64,000 nt of DNA from Takakia lepidozioides. Lineage: Eukaryota > Streptophyta > Takakiopsida > Takakiales > Takakiaceae. Positions 1 through 11,150 of the stretch are shown here, in pieces. The number at the start of each line of letters is the position of its first letter. The stretch's first letter is position 1. Both the position numbers and the translations under genes were made by a program. Under the pieces are notes generated by a model that worked only from the letters and a program-made list of their open reading frames with translations, ran no database searches and was not told the origin of the DNA. The stretch spans positions 70,351,053 to 70,415,052 of the forward strand of contig CM060732.1 in NCBI GenBank assembly GCA_030704615.1, given 5' to 3'.

Positions 1-376
1 CTGTGAAGAATGGCACCCACACGGACCTCATTCCACAGGGGAAAGACCGAGATTGGCTCGCTATCAAAGTTTGAAGCATAGGGCCATATAAATTCATGCA
101 ATGCCTCATGAATACGAGGCATTCAGCATCCACGATCACAAGAGTGGTGCAATGACCTAATGCATTCTTTACGAAAAAATTGAGAACCAAAATACTTTCC
201 CCGCATATCTTTGATTGACCGTTGCACGCTTCAACTACTTCAGGAAGAATTATAATGAAACTCTACGTTTCTAGTTTCTACCCCTGCTTTCCTTCTTCCT
301 CCCGCTCATACCACAAAATAAAAAGTTGCCAGGCATCAAAGAACGCCTGCCATTTCAAGCTTCCACTTCAACCACC

Positions 377-655
377 ATGGCCACCGCTCCTACTTCTTTG
401 TATCGCCTTTTCTGTACAGTAACCAGGAAATCTCTGCGGCAATGCTCAACAAACATCGCAAGTCCACAAGGAACTAAAATCCTCGGTTTAGGGTTTCGCA
501 AGAATATCTTCGAAAGATTTTCAAAAACCTGTAAGACTTCAAACTACCTTTCTAGTTCGGAATATGCATTACGTGGCACTCTACTCTACGCTGACCTTAA
601 TTTCTATGATGCTCCTAACCTAGAGGGGACCAGCCTCGGTGATCCGGACCTGTAG
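377..655 (+). CDS. Possible small ORF or first exon with a transit-peptide-like start
   Basis: An open frame of 92 codons starts at an ATG in a good plant context (ACCATGGCC) and ends at TAG about 100 bases before MAGO copy 1. The first 30 residues (MATAPTSLYRLFCTVTRKSL...) are rich in Ser, Thr, Arg and Lys and lack acidic residues, as organelle transit peptides do. I recognise no domain. It could be the first exon of a gene that splices out of this frame, a non-coding part of the MAGO promoter, or chance. Treat it as weak. Confidence 0.2.
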   Translation: MATAPTSLYRLFCTVTRKSLRQCSTNIASPQGTKILGLGFRKNIFERFSKTCKTSNYLSSSEYALRGTLLYADLNFYDAPNLEGTSLGDPDL

Positions 656-753
656 ACCCGGCCCGAGGCTAAACACAAAGGAAGGAGCGAGAGAGAGAGA
701 GGAGTGTTAGGGTTTTACTGATCTTTGGAGAAGGTGCGGAGGAGAAAGGAGCG
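656..753 (+). promoter_or_regulatory. 5' leader of MAGO copy 1
   Basis: This stretch directly before the MAGO copy 1 ATG carries GGCCCGAGGCT followed by a GA-repeat tract. The same GGCCCGAGGCT and GA-rich order is found upstream of MAGO copy 2 on the minus strand (near 38770-38790 and 38727-38765). The leaders are therefore likely homologous and may hold shared core-promoter or leader elements. No TATA box was identified. Confidence 0.4.
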
Positions 754-2374
754 ATGGCTGTGGCGGAGGAGGTGGGGGAGTTTTATGTGCGCTACTACGT
801 GGGGCACAAGGGGAAGTTCGGGCATGAGTTTTTGGAGTTCGAGTTCCGGCCTGATGGGAAGTTGCGATACGCAAACAATTCCAACTACAAAAACGACACC
901 ATGATCAGGAAGGAAGTCTTCCTGACCCAGGCTGCCCTCCGCGAGTGCCGCAGGATTATCACTGATAGTGAGGTATGCCTCTTTCTGCGTGCGTGTCCGT
1001 GTGTGGATATGTAGGGTAGATGTTTACACGTTTGGCGCCATGGGGACTTGTAGCGGCGTAGGGTATAGAAGTGGCTGCAAAGCGTTGGAACGAGGGAGGG
1101 GATGTGTATTTTTCCAAGCAGACATCTGTTGGGGGGTTTTGCTGGGGAGCTGAGAGAAGTGGAAGTGGAAGTAGAGAGTTATTAGGGTAGTCGCCAACGA
1201 AAATTAGGGGCTCCTTTCTCCAACCCTAGCATGTGAGGCCTTCCCCTCTTCGAATCTTCGAGATTTCTATTTGGTAAGGATTCTTAAGCTCGAAGTTGCA
1301 CCAAATTTATTCCAGTGCAGAGGATGACTCGTTAGTCAGAGCGCCAGCATGAAGCAGTTGTGCCCACTTGTCCACAACGCCCTGTCCTCTTTACTACAGG
1401 GAAATTTGCTGGTCGATTTTTGTTCGTCAATTGTTGCCCTAGAGATTTGAAAGTCCCAATTACCTCTACATCAAAGGCGATTTGTGGAGCCATAAGCAGG
1501 AATGAAGTTGGACACATTTTTACCAGTGCAATCATCTTTCAGTTGTTATCGATGGTGAAACTATGTTGATGATTGTTCATCTGTCTTCTCTGGATTGATT
1601 TGTCTTAGAAAATGTGTTGGCACTGTGTAGATTTTAAAAGAAGATGACAACAATTGGCCAGAACCAGATAGAATAGGCCGACAAGAGCTGGAGATTGTGA
1701 TGGGAAATGAGCACATCTCCTTCACAACGTCCAAGATTGGCTCTTTGCTTGATGTCCAGAGCAGCAAAGATCCAGAGGGGCTCCGCATATTTTACTACCT
1801 TGTCCAGGTATGGCATTAGTATCCTGTATTTATGGATGATGTGACGGTGTGGTATTGCTCCAAGTTGGTCTTTTGGTGTGTAGGTCTGAAATGTCTTACA
1901 AAAAGTTCTTTATAATTATTGTTTTTGAGACATTTTCATGAAAGTTAATGGATATGACTCCCTTAGTAGTAGTAATTTAATGAGTGACATAGTGATTTCG
2001 TAAGTTAGTACTATGTATCCTTTGTTGATGATTTACTTGAATGGGAGCTTGCTGAACCCTGAAGTACCACTCCTATGTTGAAGGATATATAGCTACGGAC
2101 ATGGGGGTAATGGGCTGTGGACTAGTTACTGCAGGTTGTGTTTGTTTGCTCTGCTTGTAGGCTTTGCCTTCCAATATGGAGATTGTAGTGCATAGCAATA
2201 TTTGATGTCACAGTTCTCGGATTTTAGGTGAGTAAACGCCTGGATTTGTTTTCTATCTCTCTTTTTCCTCTATTGGACACTAATGCTTTACTGACTTTTT
2301 ATTTTTAATTGCAGGACTTGAAGTGTTTTGTGTTTTCACTAATTGGCCTTCACTTCAAGATCAAGCCTATCTAG
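754..2374 (+). CDS. MAGO: MAGO NASHI, exon-junction-complex core subunit (copy 1)
   Basis: Three exons, 754-972, 1631-1807 and 2315-2374, join in phase 0 into a 151-residue protein, the usual MAGO length. Both introns are GT-AG (donors GTATGC and GTATGG, acceptors GTAG and GCAG). The MAGO fold spans the whole chain: [19 protein letters not shown] near the start, the [16 protein letters not shown] block, the [18 protein letters not shown] block, and the LHFKIKPI C-terminus. MAGO binds Y14 and locks the exon-junction complex on spliced mRNA in the nucleus. Nothing is broken. The second copy at 37003-38725 encodes almost the same protein, so the two are recent or strongly conserved paralogues. 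Confidence 0.96.
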
Positions 2375-3330
2375 AAGCTGGACTCAAGATTGTGCAAGGA
2401 TGAGAGTCCCAAAAGGACAACCTGTTTGCATGTTTGTAACCTTCACCCATCAGTCAATTGCTTGTTCCAGGACAAACTCAGGCTTAGTATCAGGTGTGCA
2501 TTGCACAAGGTGCTTCATCCTTGGCTCCTCATTGTAGTCTGCCAAGTTGGGTGTCACTGACTGATATTTTTCGACCTGATCAAACCCCCTCACCATGTAT
2601 GGTCACGATCGTAAAATTTCAAACTTTTGTAGCATGCAGTATGTTCCAAAATGGAGCAAGGTGTCTGTCTGCCTGTGCTAAAAATCATGCAAGGAATATT
2701 GGATGCCATTGTGCACAATAGGTCTTCCTTGAGTCACTGCCTTACGGGGATGCACTTGGTTTGTGATCTATGTGCAGTGGGCACTACTGTGCTTCGTGAC
2801 AAAGAACTTGTCAGTGTCGTTATGTCCGTGACTTCATCTGCCTCACCGAAATTGTTACCTTATATTATTAGCACTAGACCATGAACATCTCACACACATG
2901 CAGACCTACATGTTTGGTCAGCAGTAAATTTTGATTGACTGCTGATACCGCATTGGCATTGTGCACCACAATCCCCCGTAGTCAAGGTGTCTATGTGATG
3001 TACATCACACAATCAGAACTGCCCACAATGGCTTTGCTTCCTAGATCTCCCTACAATGCTTGGCTTGCTAACTGAGAATGCACACTGAAGTCACAACGTT
3101 AGACAGTTTTGCGGTGAGGTGGAATAAAACTTGAATGCAAGCAACATTATAAGGCAGACTTGAAGTTGTTCCCCTGCAATCACAGCACATGTATCCAGTG
3201 CTACAAGCAATCACTCTCAATGAGTACACGATGGTAATATCACAGCAATTTCCCTAGACCAACAATGCTTGAGTACCTACACAGATTTGACCTTCACATT
3301 TGCCATTGTTATGGGCAAGCGCCTCTCATT
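2315..3330 (+). repeat. MAGO exon 3 plus 3' flank, duplicated at 29255-30430
   Basis: The last MAGO exon and about 950 bases after it recur in the same orientation at 29255-30430 with scattered substitutions and indels. Both copies hold, in order, the exon end, a TGCACAAGGTGCTTCATCC block, a CACCATGTATGGTCACGAT block and a CAGATTTGACCTTCACATT block near the right end. No gene beyond exon 3 is evident, so most of this is the MAGO 3' UTR and downstream DNA. The MAGO copy 2 locus lacks this flank. Confidence 0.85.
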
Positions 3331-3379
3331 TTACAATATTAGCGTTGTTATGGCGCATGCGCGAGCTGAGCGGTGGGCC

Positions 3380-5780
3380 CCGCACCCGGCTTCCCCCGCG
3401 GTCGCCCAGCCACGGTTGTGGCAGCTCCCTGCGCCCCCAGTCCGCCGCGGCCAGTCCGCTGAGCCAGTCCCCTCACGTCACTCTGCCAGTCTGCCCGCCA
3501 ATCCCCGCCAGTCCACTGCCCATGAGTCCGCTTCCCTCCAGTCTGCCCGTCCACCAGTCTGGCCGGCCAGTACACTGGTGGGCGTTCCCTCAGCCAGTCC
3601 CCTGCCATCCAGTCTGACGACGACGCCCGATCTGGGCCATCCATTTCAAAACCCATCCGAGCCCTCCCTTTTTAGGGCCTAAACCCTGCGACCAAATCCA
3701 ACCTGTCTCTACTGAGGGCTCGTTGTTGTCCGATGTTGCGGTAGGCGTTTCCACGCACGCCCGTCTTCATCTTGTGTACCAGCGACGTTCATGATGATGA
3801 GGGGTGTGCCTGAAATGGCAGGACTGGCGGGGCGGGCTCTACAGCCACCATCGTGCATATGCTTCCACTATTTTTGCCTTTTGTTGTGCTTTAGGGAATC
3901 TTGGGCTTTCTCGTATGGTTGTATGTCAGAAATATGCTACTGCCTTATCTGTCCTCCATTTCGTCATCTGCTTCTGATCCCTCATGATACGCTTAACGCC
4001 CTCGTTTTGCATCCGTTCTGAGAGGCTTCACCCCTTCGTACTGCAACCGAACCCATGAGGGCGGAAATCGCGGAAGCATATGCACATGGGGGCGTGTATA
4101 CATTGCAGATTTTGTATCGGACGGCGGGACTGTTTAGGGGACCAAGTAAACAAGTTTGCAAGGAACGTGCAGAAGTTGTCAATAATGGAGAACCCCAAGA
4201 AATAATGCTTTGTGAAGGATCCACATCATATGATAGAGGGCTTGGCAGCAGATTCCAGCATTCCTGCTCATCGTGTCAACGGACGTGATCCAGTCTTAAG
4301 GTCCTCAATCATCCACAAGGTCTTGTTGAATGCACAGGTCTCAGCCATGACCTTCTCCTCGCTGAAGCGGGAGCATAATCTGTACATTGCCCAATTTTGA
4401 AGGAGGAGAGGTGGCTGAGACATGTGCAGACTGCCAGATCGCGTGGATGTTTGTGGCGCTTCGGAGTAGATCTTGTCCGTTGACACTTGAGGACAATTCA
4501 GATATCAGTCTGATGTTCTGCCACTTCATCAGTTCATTGTACCGCAAGTCTGCGTGCATTGGGTCTGCTGGCCCGTCAGTGCCTGGGATATCCCTCTTCG
4601 GGCCTAAATAGCATGTTGTCAACCTGTTGAACCGTAGGTGTGCTGGAAGTCCGTCTGTTGGGATATCAATTTGTTGCATTTCAACTGTTGGGATATGTGC
4701 CAGTTCTGCCGGGAGTCTGTTTAGGGTTGGGTCTGTTCGACTTTTCAGTTTTCCCCTTGGTCTCTTTTCCCGTCAGTCTGCTGGCTTCTTTTCCTATCAG
4801 ATTCTCATCAGTCTGTTGCACCCTCCTCTGCTACATACTCTTCTATGGATATCAGTCTGTTGTGCCGCCAATCCCTTGGAAGTGGGACTGTTCGACTTTC
4901 CTGTTTACTATAAGTCTCGTCTACCGTCAATCTGTTGAACCGTCGGTCGGGTGGAAGTCCGTCTCTTGGGATATAAGTCCGTTGCACTGGTACTTTACCA
5001 CTGAGTTGTTCCGCGAGTCTGTTCGCAGTGGGTCTTCGGCAGTCCTGTTATCTTCTTTCCGCTGGACCGCACTTTTATTCGCATTGCTTTTCCAGTGAGT
5101 CTGCTGAGCCGTCGGTCTGGTGGTCACTGGGTCTCTTCTGATATTAGTCAGCTACGGCAGGAGGAGACTGTTATAGCGGAAGACTATTTGCAGTGGGTCT
5201 ATTGAGCCGTCATTGTCATCACGTTTGCCTAGTGAACAGTTTGTCTGTTGGGATATCATTATGTTTGAAATGAGTCTGTTGTCGTGCAAGTCTGTTTTCA
5301 GTGGGTCTGTTCGGCCGTAATTGGAGTATGGTGTAAGTCTGCTAGACGTAATAAATGCAGCGACGGCGCCAAGGATGCCTAGTCATGTCGGGCCACATCA
5401 TTAGTTTCATCAGTTTGTTTAACCTTCCGTCCAGATTGTGGACTGTCCTTGCAGTGGCATAAGAATCTGTTGTGGCACCCGTTTGTTTGTGGTGGGTCTG
5501 TTAGGCCGTCTTTGTTTTCATGTGTAAGTCTGCTCGACATAATAAATGCAGCGACGGCGGCAAGGACGCCCAATCATCCCGCACCACGTTCTCAGTCTCC
5601 TGTCTGTCTGGCCTCAGTGTGCTTCAGTCAGTCTCCTGTCAGTCTCTTCTTAGTCTACCCCGGTCTGCTCTTCGTCAGTCTGTTGAACCGCCAGTCTGCT
5701 CCTCATCAGTCTGTCCAACCGCCAGTCTGCTCTTCGCTAGTCTGTTGAATCGCCAGTCTGCTGGACTGTTCGTGCAGTGG
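3380..5780 (+). repeat. Interspersed CAGTCTG-motif region
   Basis: A short motif close to CAGTCTG(TT/CT/CC)G recurs dozens of times on the + strand, densest at 3480-3640 and 5580-5770. At 5670-5770 it forms near-tandem units such as CAGTCTGTTGAACCGC of about 17-20 bases. The left part (3370-3640) is also very GC-rich. Several overlapping frames stay open here, as expected of low-complexity DNA, and no frame has recognisable protein features. I see no gene between 3330 and 6200. Confidence 0.6.
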
Positions 5781-6217
5781 CATACGAGTCTGTCCGTTCA
5801 TACTCACACGTGTGGAGTGCAATGGCACACGTGTGATTGTTGCGGACCTATTCAAAGCGAGTGGCAAAAAGGCGGCGCCAGTAAATCGTTGCCACGTCAC
5901 TCCGCGGCATGCAACGGCTTCCTTCTGGCATACATGTTCTCCTCTTTTCTCTAGACTTCTTTCGCACTGTTTTGTTTTGGGGCTGTCTAACTCCCCTGCG
6001 TGCCCGCGTTCGTTTGTGCGTGCTAGCTTTTCTAGGCGCGGAGAGTCACGTGAGCCGCAAATCGTCGCCAACAACGTCGTCTCCGCCTCCGCAACACGTC
6101 CTTGGCCCGGTGAGCTGTCTGCTTTGTGCTTTGCTATCTTCCCATTGTCTTCTTCTGATGTACTATGTTTTCTTATTCTAAGCATTGTGTCTGCATCCAT
6201 TCTCTGATTCTGCAGCC

Positions 6218-7187
6218 ATGGAGGATGCTTGTGAAAATGATGGAACGGACTGGTTGCATTTCGTGCACAAGTCCAGGTTAAAGGAGCGAAGGTACTGGTA
6301 CTCACCAGAGGAGTACGATGCGAAACTAGTGGAAACATTCTTAGACCTCCGCGCAGTCAAACCTGCGGCTCCAACTGGTAGAAAGATAGGCTCCACTGTC
6401 CCTTCTGCAAGGAAACTATCAAGGACAAAGTGCAGCTAAACCGCCATTGTGTTGATACGAGTTGTAAAAACAAGTGCCACATCCTGTTTCAGGCCGTGGC
6501 CGGTACAAAGCTCTATGAGGGTGGTGAATGCAGCCACCGCTAGACTCCGCGACGTAAAACCAAAGGCCCGCACTTTGGGAGAAGTGCGCGCATGGTTTCC
6601 AATGCATCCTTTTCAATGGAAGACATGCAGGACCTCTCATCACCAGTGGCTCCCAGAAAAAGGAAACTCAGTGATGGGGCTCAGAGAAGGAAAGAGAAAA
6701 GGCCTTAAGGTCTGCTCGGGAGGCCAGGGGAAATTCTTTGCAGCAGACTCATCCCCAACACGAACGGTCACGGGCTGTGCCAGGGAAACGGTCTACTCAG
6801 TAGACCCACACCATCAGTAGTTTGAGCGAGAGTGAGTCCAATGAGCCCAGTCAGTCTGGTGAGCCCTCCCAAGAGATCATCCGGAATGATGACTTTGGAG
6901 GGGTATCATCTCCCGTTGACATTCTCTTGCCGGACCAGTCTCAGGCCCATGTGGAGGAAGTCCAGTCGAAACAGACTAGTGAGGTAGTTTGTCCTAGCAC
7001 ATTGCGCCTCATTCTTTTTGGGTTTTTGCCATCGGTGTGCCCAACAGTGGACAATCCAGACTTTTTCCGTTTTTTTTTTCAGTTTCGTCAAGTCCGGACA
7101 GCTGCACAAAACTGCCCGAGCAGCGGAACAAAATTGGTTGAGCTCTCTCAAAGATGAGGAGGAGGAGTCTGCCGACGAAGACGAGGA
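6218..7187 (+). pseudogene. Unrecognised, probably spliced or broken gene with a Cys/His cluster
   Basis: An ATG at 6218 opens about 55 credible codons (MEDACENDGTDWLHFVHKS..., WYSPEEYDAKLVETFLDL). About 6380 the sensible frame shifts by one base to a Cys/His-rich stretch (HCPFCKETIKDK...NRHCVDTSCKNKCH) that resembles a zinc finger and ends at TAG 6541. Further pieces follow: a Ser/Glu-rich frame from 6822 (SESESNEPSQSGEPSQ) ending at a possible donor near 6980, then after a T-rich acceptor at about 7080 an acidic exon (LSSLKDEEEESADEDEE) ending at a GTAATG donor near 7187. I do not recognise the family. A transposon-borne regulator or a host gene are both possible. Confidence 0.4.
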
Positions 7188-7189
7188 GG

Positions 7190-7300
7190 TAATGCCCAGT
7201 CTGTCCTCGCAGTCTACTCGGTCTGCCCAATCTGCTCGGTCTGCTGCATCAGTCTGCTGGTCAGTCCGTTTGTCAGTCCGATGGCATCAGTCCACAGGTT
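7190..7300 (+). repeat. CAGTCTG cluster directly after the unrecognised gene
   Basis: About ten CAGTCTG, CGGTCTG or CAGTCCG units lie within 110 bases, the same motif as at 3.4-5.8 kb. They follow the acidic exon end at 7187. Confidence 0.55.
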
Positions 7301-7794
7301 GAGTCTGCTCGTCTTCCTTCGTAACTTCAGTAGTACAGTCCAGCAATACAGTCCATTGTGGGTACGTGAGTCCTGTCATTCACACGGGCCCGTTGAGGCT
7401 CCAACCGACTCTGTTCAACGAACCATGAACTAGACTGGTGGACATGAAGTGTTGATGGGTCAGTGTGGGTACGTGAGTCCTGTCATTCAACGGGCCCGTG
7501 TGTCTGAATTTATCCAAAGTTCTATGAGGCAATTGACGGAGCCTACTTTTGCCCCAGGGCCATCTATATACTTTGGCGCATCGATTGAAGATATAAACCA
7601 GTCACCGGTAAATCAATCCTCGCCAGTAGCCCATGGCCTACCATCTATTTCCATTCAATTGAGCCCGGTTTTGGTTCGTTCACTGGCGAAAGTCTTAGAT
7701 GATTCTTACGTGAGCGAGCGTAATTTCGGAACTCAAACCCGTATCATTGACCTTACTAAAAAACCAGAGGACGTACTTGCGGTTGATGTCCAAA
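7301..7794. other. Intergenic, no assigned gene
   Basis: A short direct repeat (GTGGGTACGTGAGTCCTGTC) occurs near 7358 and 7464. An open frame starting at 7449 covers much of the stretch, but I see no domain, compositional signal or splice pattern that supports it as a gene. Confidence 0.4.
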
Positions 7795-7925
7795 TGCCGG
7801 AACAACAGACTGTCCAGATGTCGGGGCAGCAGACTGTCCAGACAGCAGACTGCAGACTGCCTAGATGCCGGAACAGCAGACTGTCCAGATGTCGGGGCAG
7901 CAGACTGTCCAAACAGCAGACAGCC
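7795..7925 (+). repeat. Inverted-strand version of the CAGTCTG motif (CAGACTG)
   Basis: Here the + strand carries CAGACTG, the reverse complement of the motif dominating 3.4-7.3 kb. Two longer direct copies of a block built from GCCGGAACA, GCAGACTGTCCAGATG and TCGGGGCAGCAGACTGTCC lie in this stretch, at about 7796-7835 and 7867-7910. Confidence 0.6.
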
Positions 7926-8499
7926 ACTAGAAGCATTTGTGTCTTTTCCGAATCGACTGGGTGTCCGCCAACCACTCCAGGAACCACTTGGCAGTAAGCG
8001 GGACTACTGAAGAGTCGAAACGGACAATGTGGGCCCACGGGGGCATTTCTGACGGCGGGCAGAAGTGGGGTCAACGACTCCAAAGTCGTAGCAAAAATCC
8101 GGGCTATTTAATTAATTGCGTAAATACATAAAATTTGAAAAAAACGAAAATTACAAGTGGTTCTAATTACTGCACATGCGACTAGAAATTTTCATTCATA
8201 ATTTGATTAATGGAACAAGCCTCAAACAGCAATGAGCTCTCTTCTTTTGGCAAAACATAGAGGGGAGGTGAGAGTAAGGGGCATGACTCAGCACAACACC
8301 CCAATCGGAGCCTTTGACATGGTGTAAGGTCCTTTGACCACATTTTCTCCATTGACTTCAACATGATGCATAGTCTCTCTTCTGCATAAGAGAGCCAATA
8401 AAGATATTTATTCATTAAAGTGAATATGTAGTCAACTCAACTACTCCATGAACCACTGCGTATTGATTGCACCCGTGATTCGGGGCCACATTTGCTGGA
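7926..8499. other. Intergenic, no assigned gene
   Basis: No convincing coding sequence on either strand. The region separates the CAGTCTG-rich DNA from the PPR pseudogene. Confidence 0.5.
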
Positions 8500-11150
8500 A
8501 CGTTAGCTGGAAGCGGCAGCTGTAGCGGCACAGTTGATAAAATCAGGCACCTCAACCATGACCACAGCTTCTGGAAGAAGATCAAGAGGTCCACAATGCC
8601 TCTTCTGGCACTTATCCTAAGTGCATCAAGATGAAAGGCCTAGAAGTTGGAAAGCAAGTGCACACTCACATTGTCCAAAGTGGATTCACGCCGAACATTT
8701 TTCTACTAACAACCTTGTCAACATGTATGCTAGGGGAGCATCTTGGATGATCACCAAGTGTTCAACACAGAATGCCTCAACGATCTTTGATCACATGGAA
8801 TATAATGTTGGCAAGATTACCAAGCATGGGCGTGGTACGAATGCTTTGGAGACCTGTGAGCAAATGATGCGCGAAGGGGTGAAGCCCAACCACATCGCGT
8901 TTGTATGTGTTTGCAATGTGTGTGCAAGCCTGGAAAATGGGAACGAGGTCCATGGTGACATCGGTCAAAGCTGGAATTGCACCAGATGTCATTCTGAACA
9001 CTACCCTGACCTGGACATGTATGCCAAATGTGGATGCATTGAGGATGCAAAGGGAGTTTTCGACTCTATGGCTGAACGAGATGTGGTGTTGTGGAGTGCG
9101 ATGCTTGCAGGGTATGCACAACAGGGACATGCAATGGAGGTTTTGGAGACCTATGATCAAATGATGGGGGAGGGGGTGAAGCCCGGCCACTTTGTGTGCA
9201 TTTGCAATGCTTGTGCAAGCCTAGTAGCCCTAGACAAGGGCAAAGAGGTGCATGGGGATATCATCAAAGCTAGAATTGTACCAAATGTCATTCTGAACAC
9301 TGCCCTGGCAGCTCTGGAAAAGGGGAAAGAGGTCCTTGGCGACATCTTCAGAGCTGGAATTGTACCAAATGTCATTCTAAACCATACCCTGGTGGACATG
9401 TATGCGAAATGTGGGTGCATCGAGCCTGGACAAGGGCAAAGAGGTGCATGGGGTATCATCAAAGCTGGAATTGTACCAAATGTCATTCTGAACCATATCC
9501 TGGTGGACATGTATGCAAAATGTGGGTGCATTGAACCCTAGACAAGGGCAAAGAGGTGCATGGGGTATCATCAAAGCTGGAATTGTACCAAATGTCATTA
9601 TGAACACTGCCCTGGCAGCTCTGGAAAAGGGGAAAGAGGTCCATGGCGACATCTTCAGAGCTGGAATTGTACCAAATGTCATTTTGAACCATATCCTGGT
9701 GGACATGTATGCAAAATGTGGGTGCATTGAACCCTAGACAAGGGCAAAGAGGTGCATGGGGTATCATCAAAGCTGGAATTGTACCCAATGTCATTATGAA
9801 CACTGCCCTGGTAGCTCTGGAAAAGGGGAAAGAGGTCCATGGCGACATCTTCAGAGCTGGAATTGTACCAGATGTCATTCTGAACCATACCCTGGTGGAC
9901 ATGTATGCAAAATGTGGGTGCATCTAGGATGCAAAGGGAGTGTTCTATGGCTGAACGAGATGTGGTGTCGTGGAGTGCGATGCTTGCAGGGTATGCACGG
10001 CAGGGACGTGGGATGGAGGCTTTGGAGAGCTATGAGCAAAGGATGGGGGAAGCACATCATGTTTGTGTGCATTTGCAATGCTTGTGCAAGCCTGGCAGCC
10101 CTGGAGAAGGGCAGTGCATGGGGACATCAAAGCTGGAATTGTGCCAAACACTGCCCTGGCAGCTTTGGAAAAGAGGAAAGAGGTCCATGGTGACATCTTC
10201 AGAGCTGGAATTGTACCAGATGTCATTCTGAACAATACCCTGGTGAACATGTTTGCAAAATGTGGGTGCATCTAGGATGCAAAGGGAGTGTTCAAAACTA
10301 TGGTTGAACGAGATGTGGTGTAGATGTAGATGGTGAACTAAAGGCAACAGCTGCAGCGGCACAGTTGATAAAATCAGGCACGTCCTCAACCATGACCGCA
10401 GCTTCTGAAAGAGGATCAAGAGAGGGAGTCCACAATGCCTTTTCTACGGGGCATGTGAAGATGCTTTGTGAGGCAGGCAGACTGACAAAGGCTCTAGGTC
10501 TGGAAGCTGGAATCAGGTGCACACTCACATTATCCAAAGTGGATTCATGCCAAATGTTTTTTCTACTCAACACCCTTGTCAACATGTATGTTAAGTGTGG
10601 GAGCATCATGGATGCTCGCCAAGATTTCTACAGAATGCCTCAGCGATCTTTGATCATGTGGAATATAATGTTGGCAGGATTTACCAAGCATGGGTGTGGT
10701 AGGAATGCTTTGGCGACCTATGAGCAAATGCTACGCAAAGGGGTGAAGCCCAACCACATCATACTTGCGCATGTTGCAATGCGTGTGCAAGCCTGGGATC
10801 TCTGGAAAAGGGGAAAGAGGTCCATGGTGACATCGTCAAAGCTGGAATTGTACCAGATGTCATCTTGAACACTCCCCTGGTGGACGTCTATGCCAAATGT
10901 GGGTGCATTAAGGATGCGAAGGGAGTTCTCAACACTATGGCTGAACCAAATGTGGTGCCATAGAACGCGATGTTTGCAGGGTATGCACAGCAGGGACATG
11001 GTATAGAGGCTTTGGAGACCTATGATCAAATGATGAGGGAAGGGGGGGGCACCTTCTTCAATAGCACAACAGCTACAAGTGGGTAGATGGTCAACTAGAA
11101 ACAGCAATGGCAGCAGCACAATTGATAGAACAATGCCCACTGCTAATGAA
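8500..11150 (+). pseudogene. PPR-repeat pseudogene with tandem partial copies
   Basis: Plant P-L-S-type PPR repeats are readable in shifting + frames: VDMYAKCGCIEDAKGVF, AERDVV.WSAMLAGYAQQGHAMEALE, GVKPNHI, KGKEVHGDIIKAGIVPNVIL. The frame breaks many times (for example stops at 9539, 9735, 9925 and 10273), so no full protein can be made. A PPR-gene 5' segment (GCGGCACAGTTGATAAAATCAGGCAC) occurs near 8530 and again near 10355, with a shorter relative near 11115. The locus is therefore two to three tandem partial copies. Intact relatives would be organelle RNA-binding editing factors. No E or DYW domain remains here. Confidence 0.85.
9231..9930 (+). repeat. Tandem array of a ~196-bp PPR segment
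   Basis: The block starting ACAAGGGCAAAGAGGTGCAT recurs at about 9231, 9428, 9541 and 9737, giving spacings of 197, 113 and 196 bases. The 113-base unit is an internally deleted copy. Each full unit spans two half-repeats (KGKEVHGDI...AGIVPNVIL twice, then LVDMYAKCGCIEP). Units are nearly identical, which points to recent unequal exchange or slippage inside an already broken gene. Confidence 0.85.

Noticed and set aside
4341-5954. Several open frames in the CAGTCTG region as genes
   Set aside because: Frames overlap on both strands and translate the DNA motif into monotonous Ser/Val/Cys or Gln/Thr strings without domains.
9157-10271. Minus-strand open frames over the PPR pseudogene
   Set aside because: They are the antisense of PPR repeats and repeat with the same 196-bp period.
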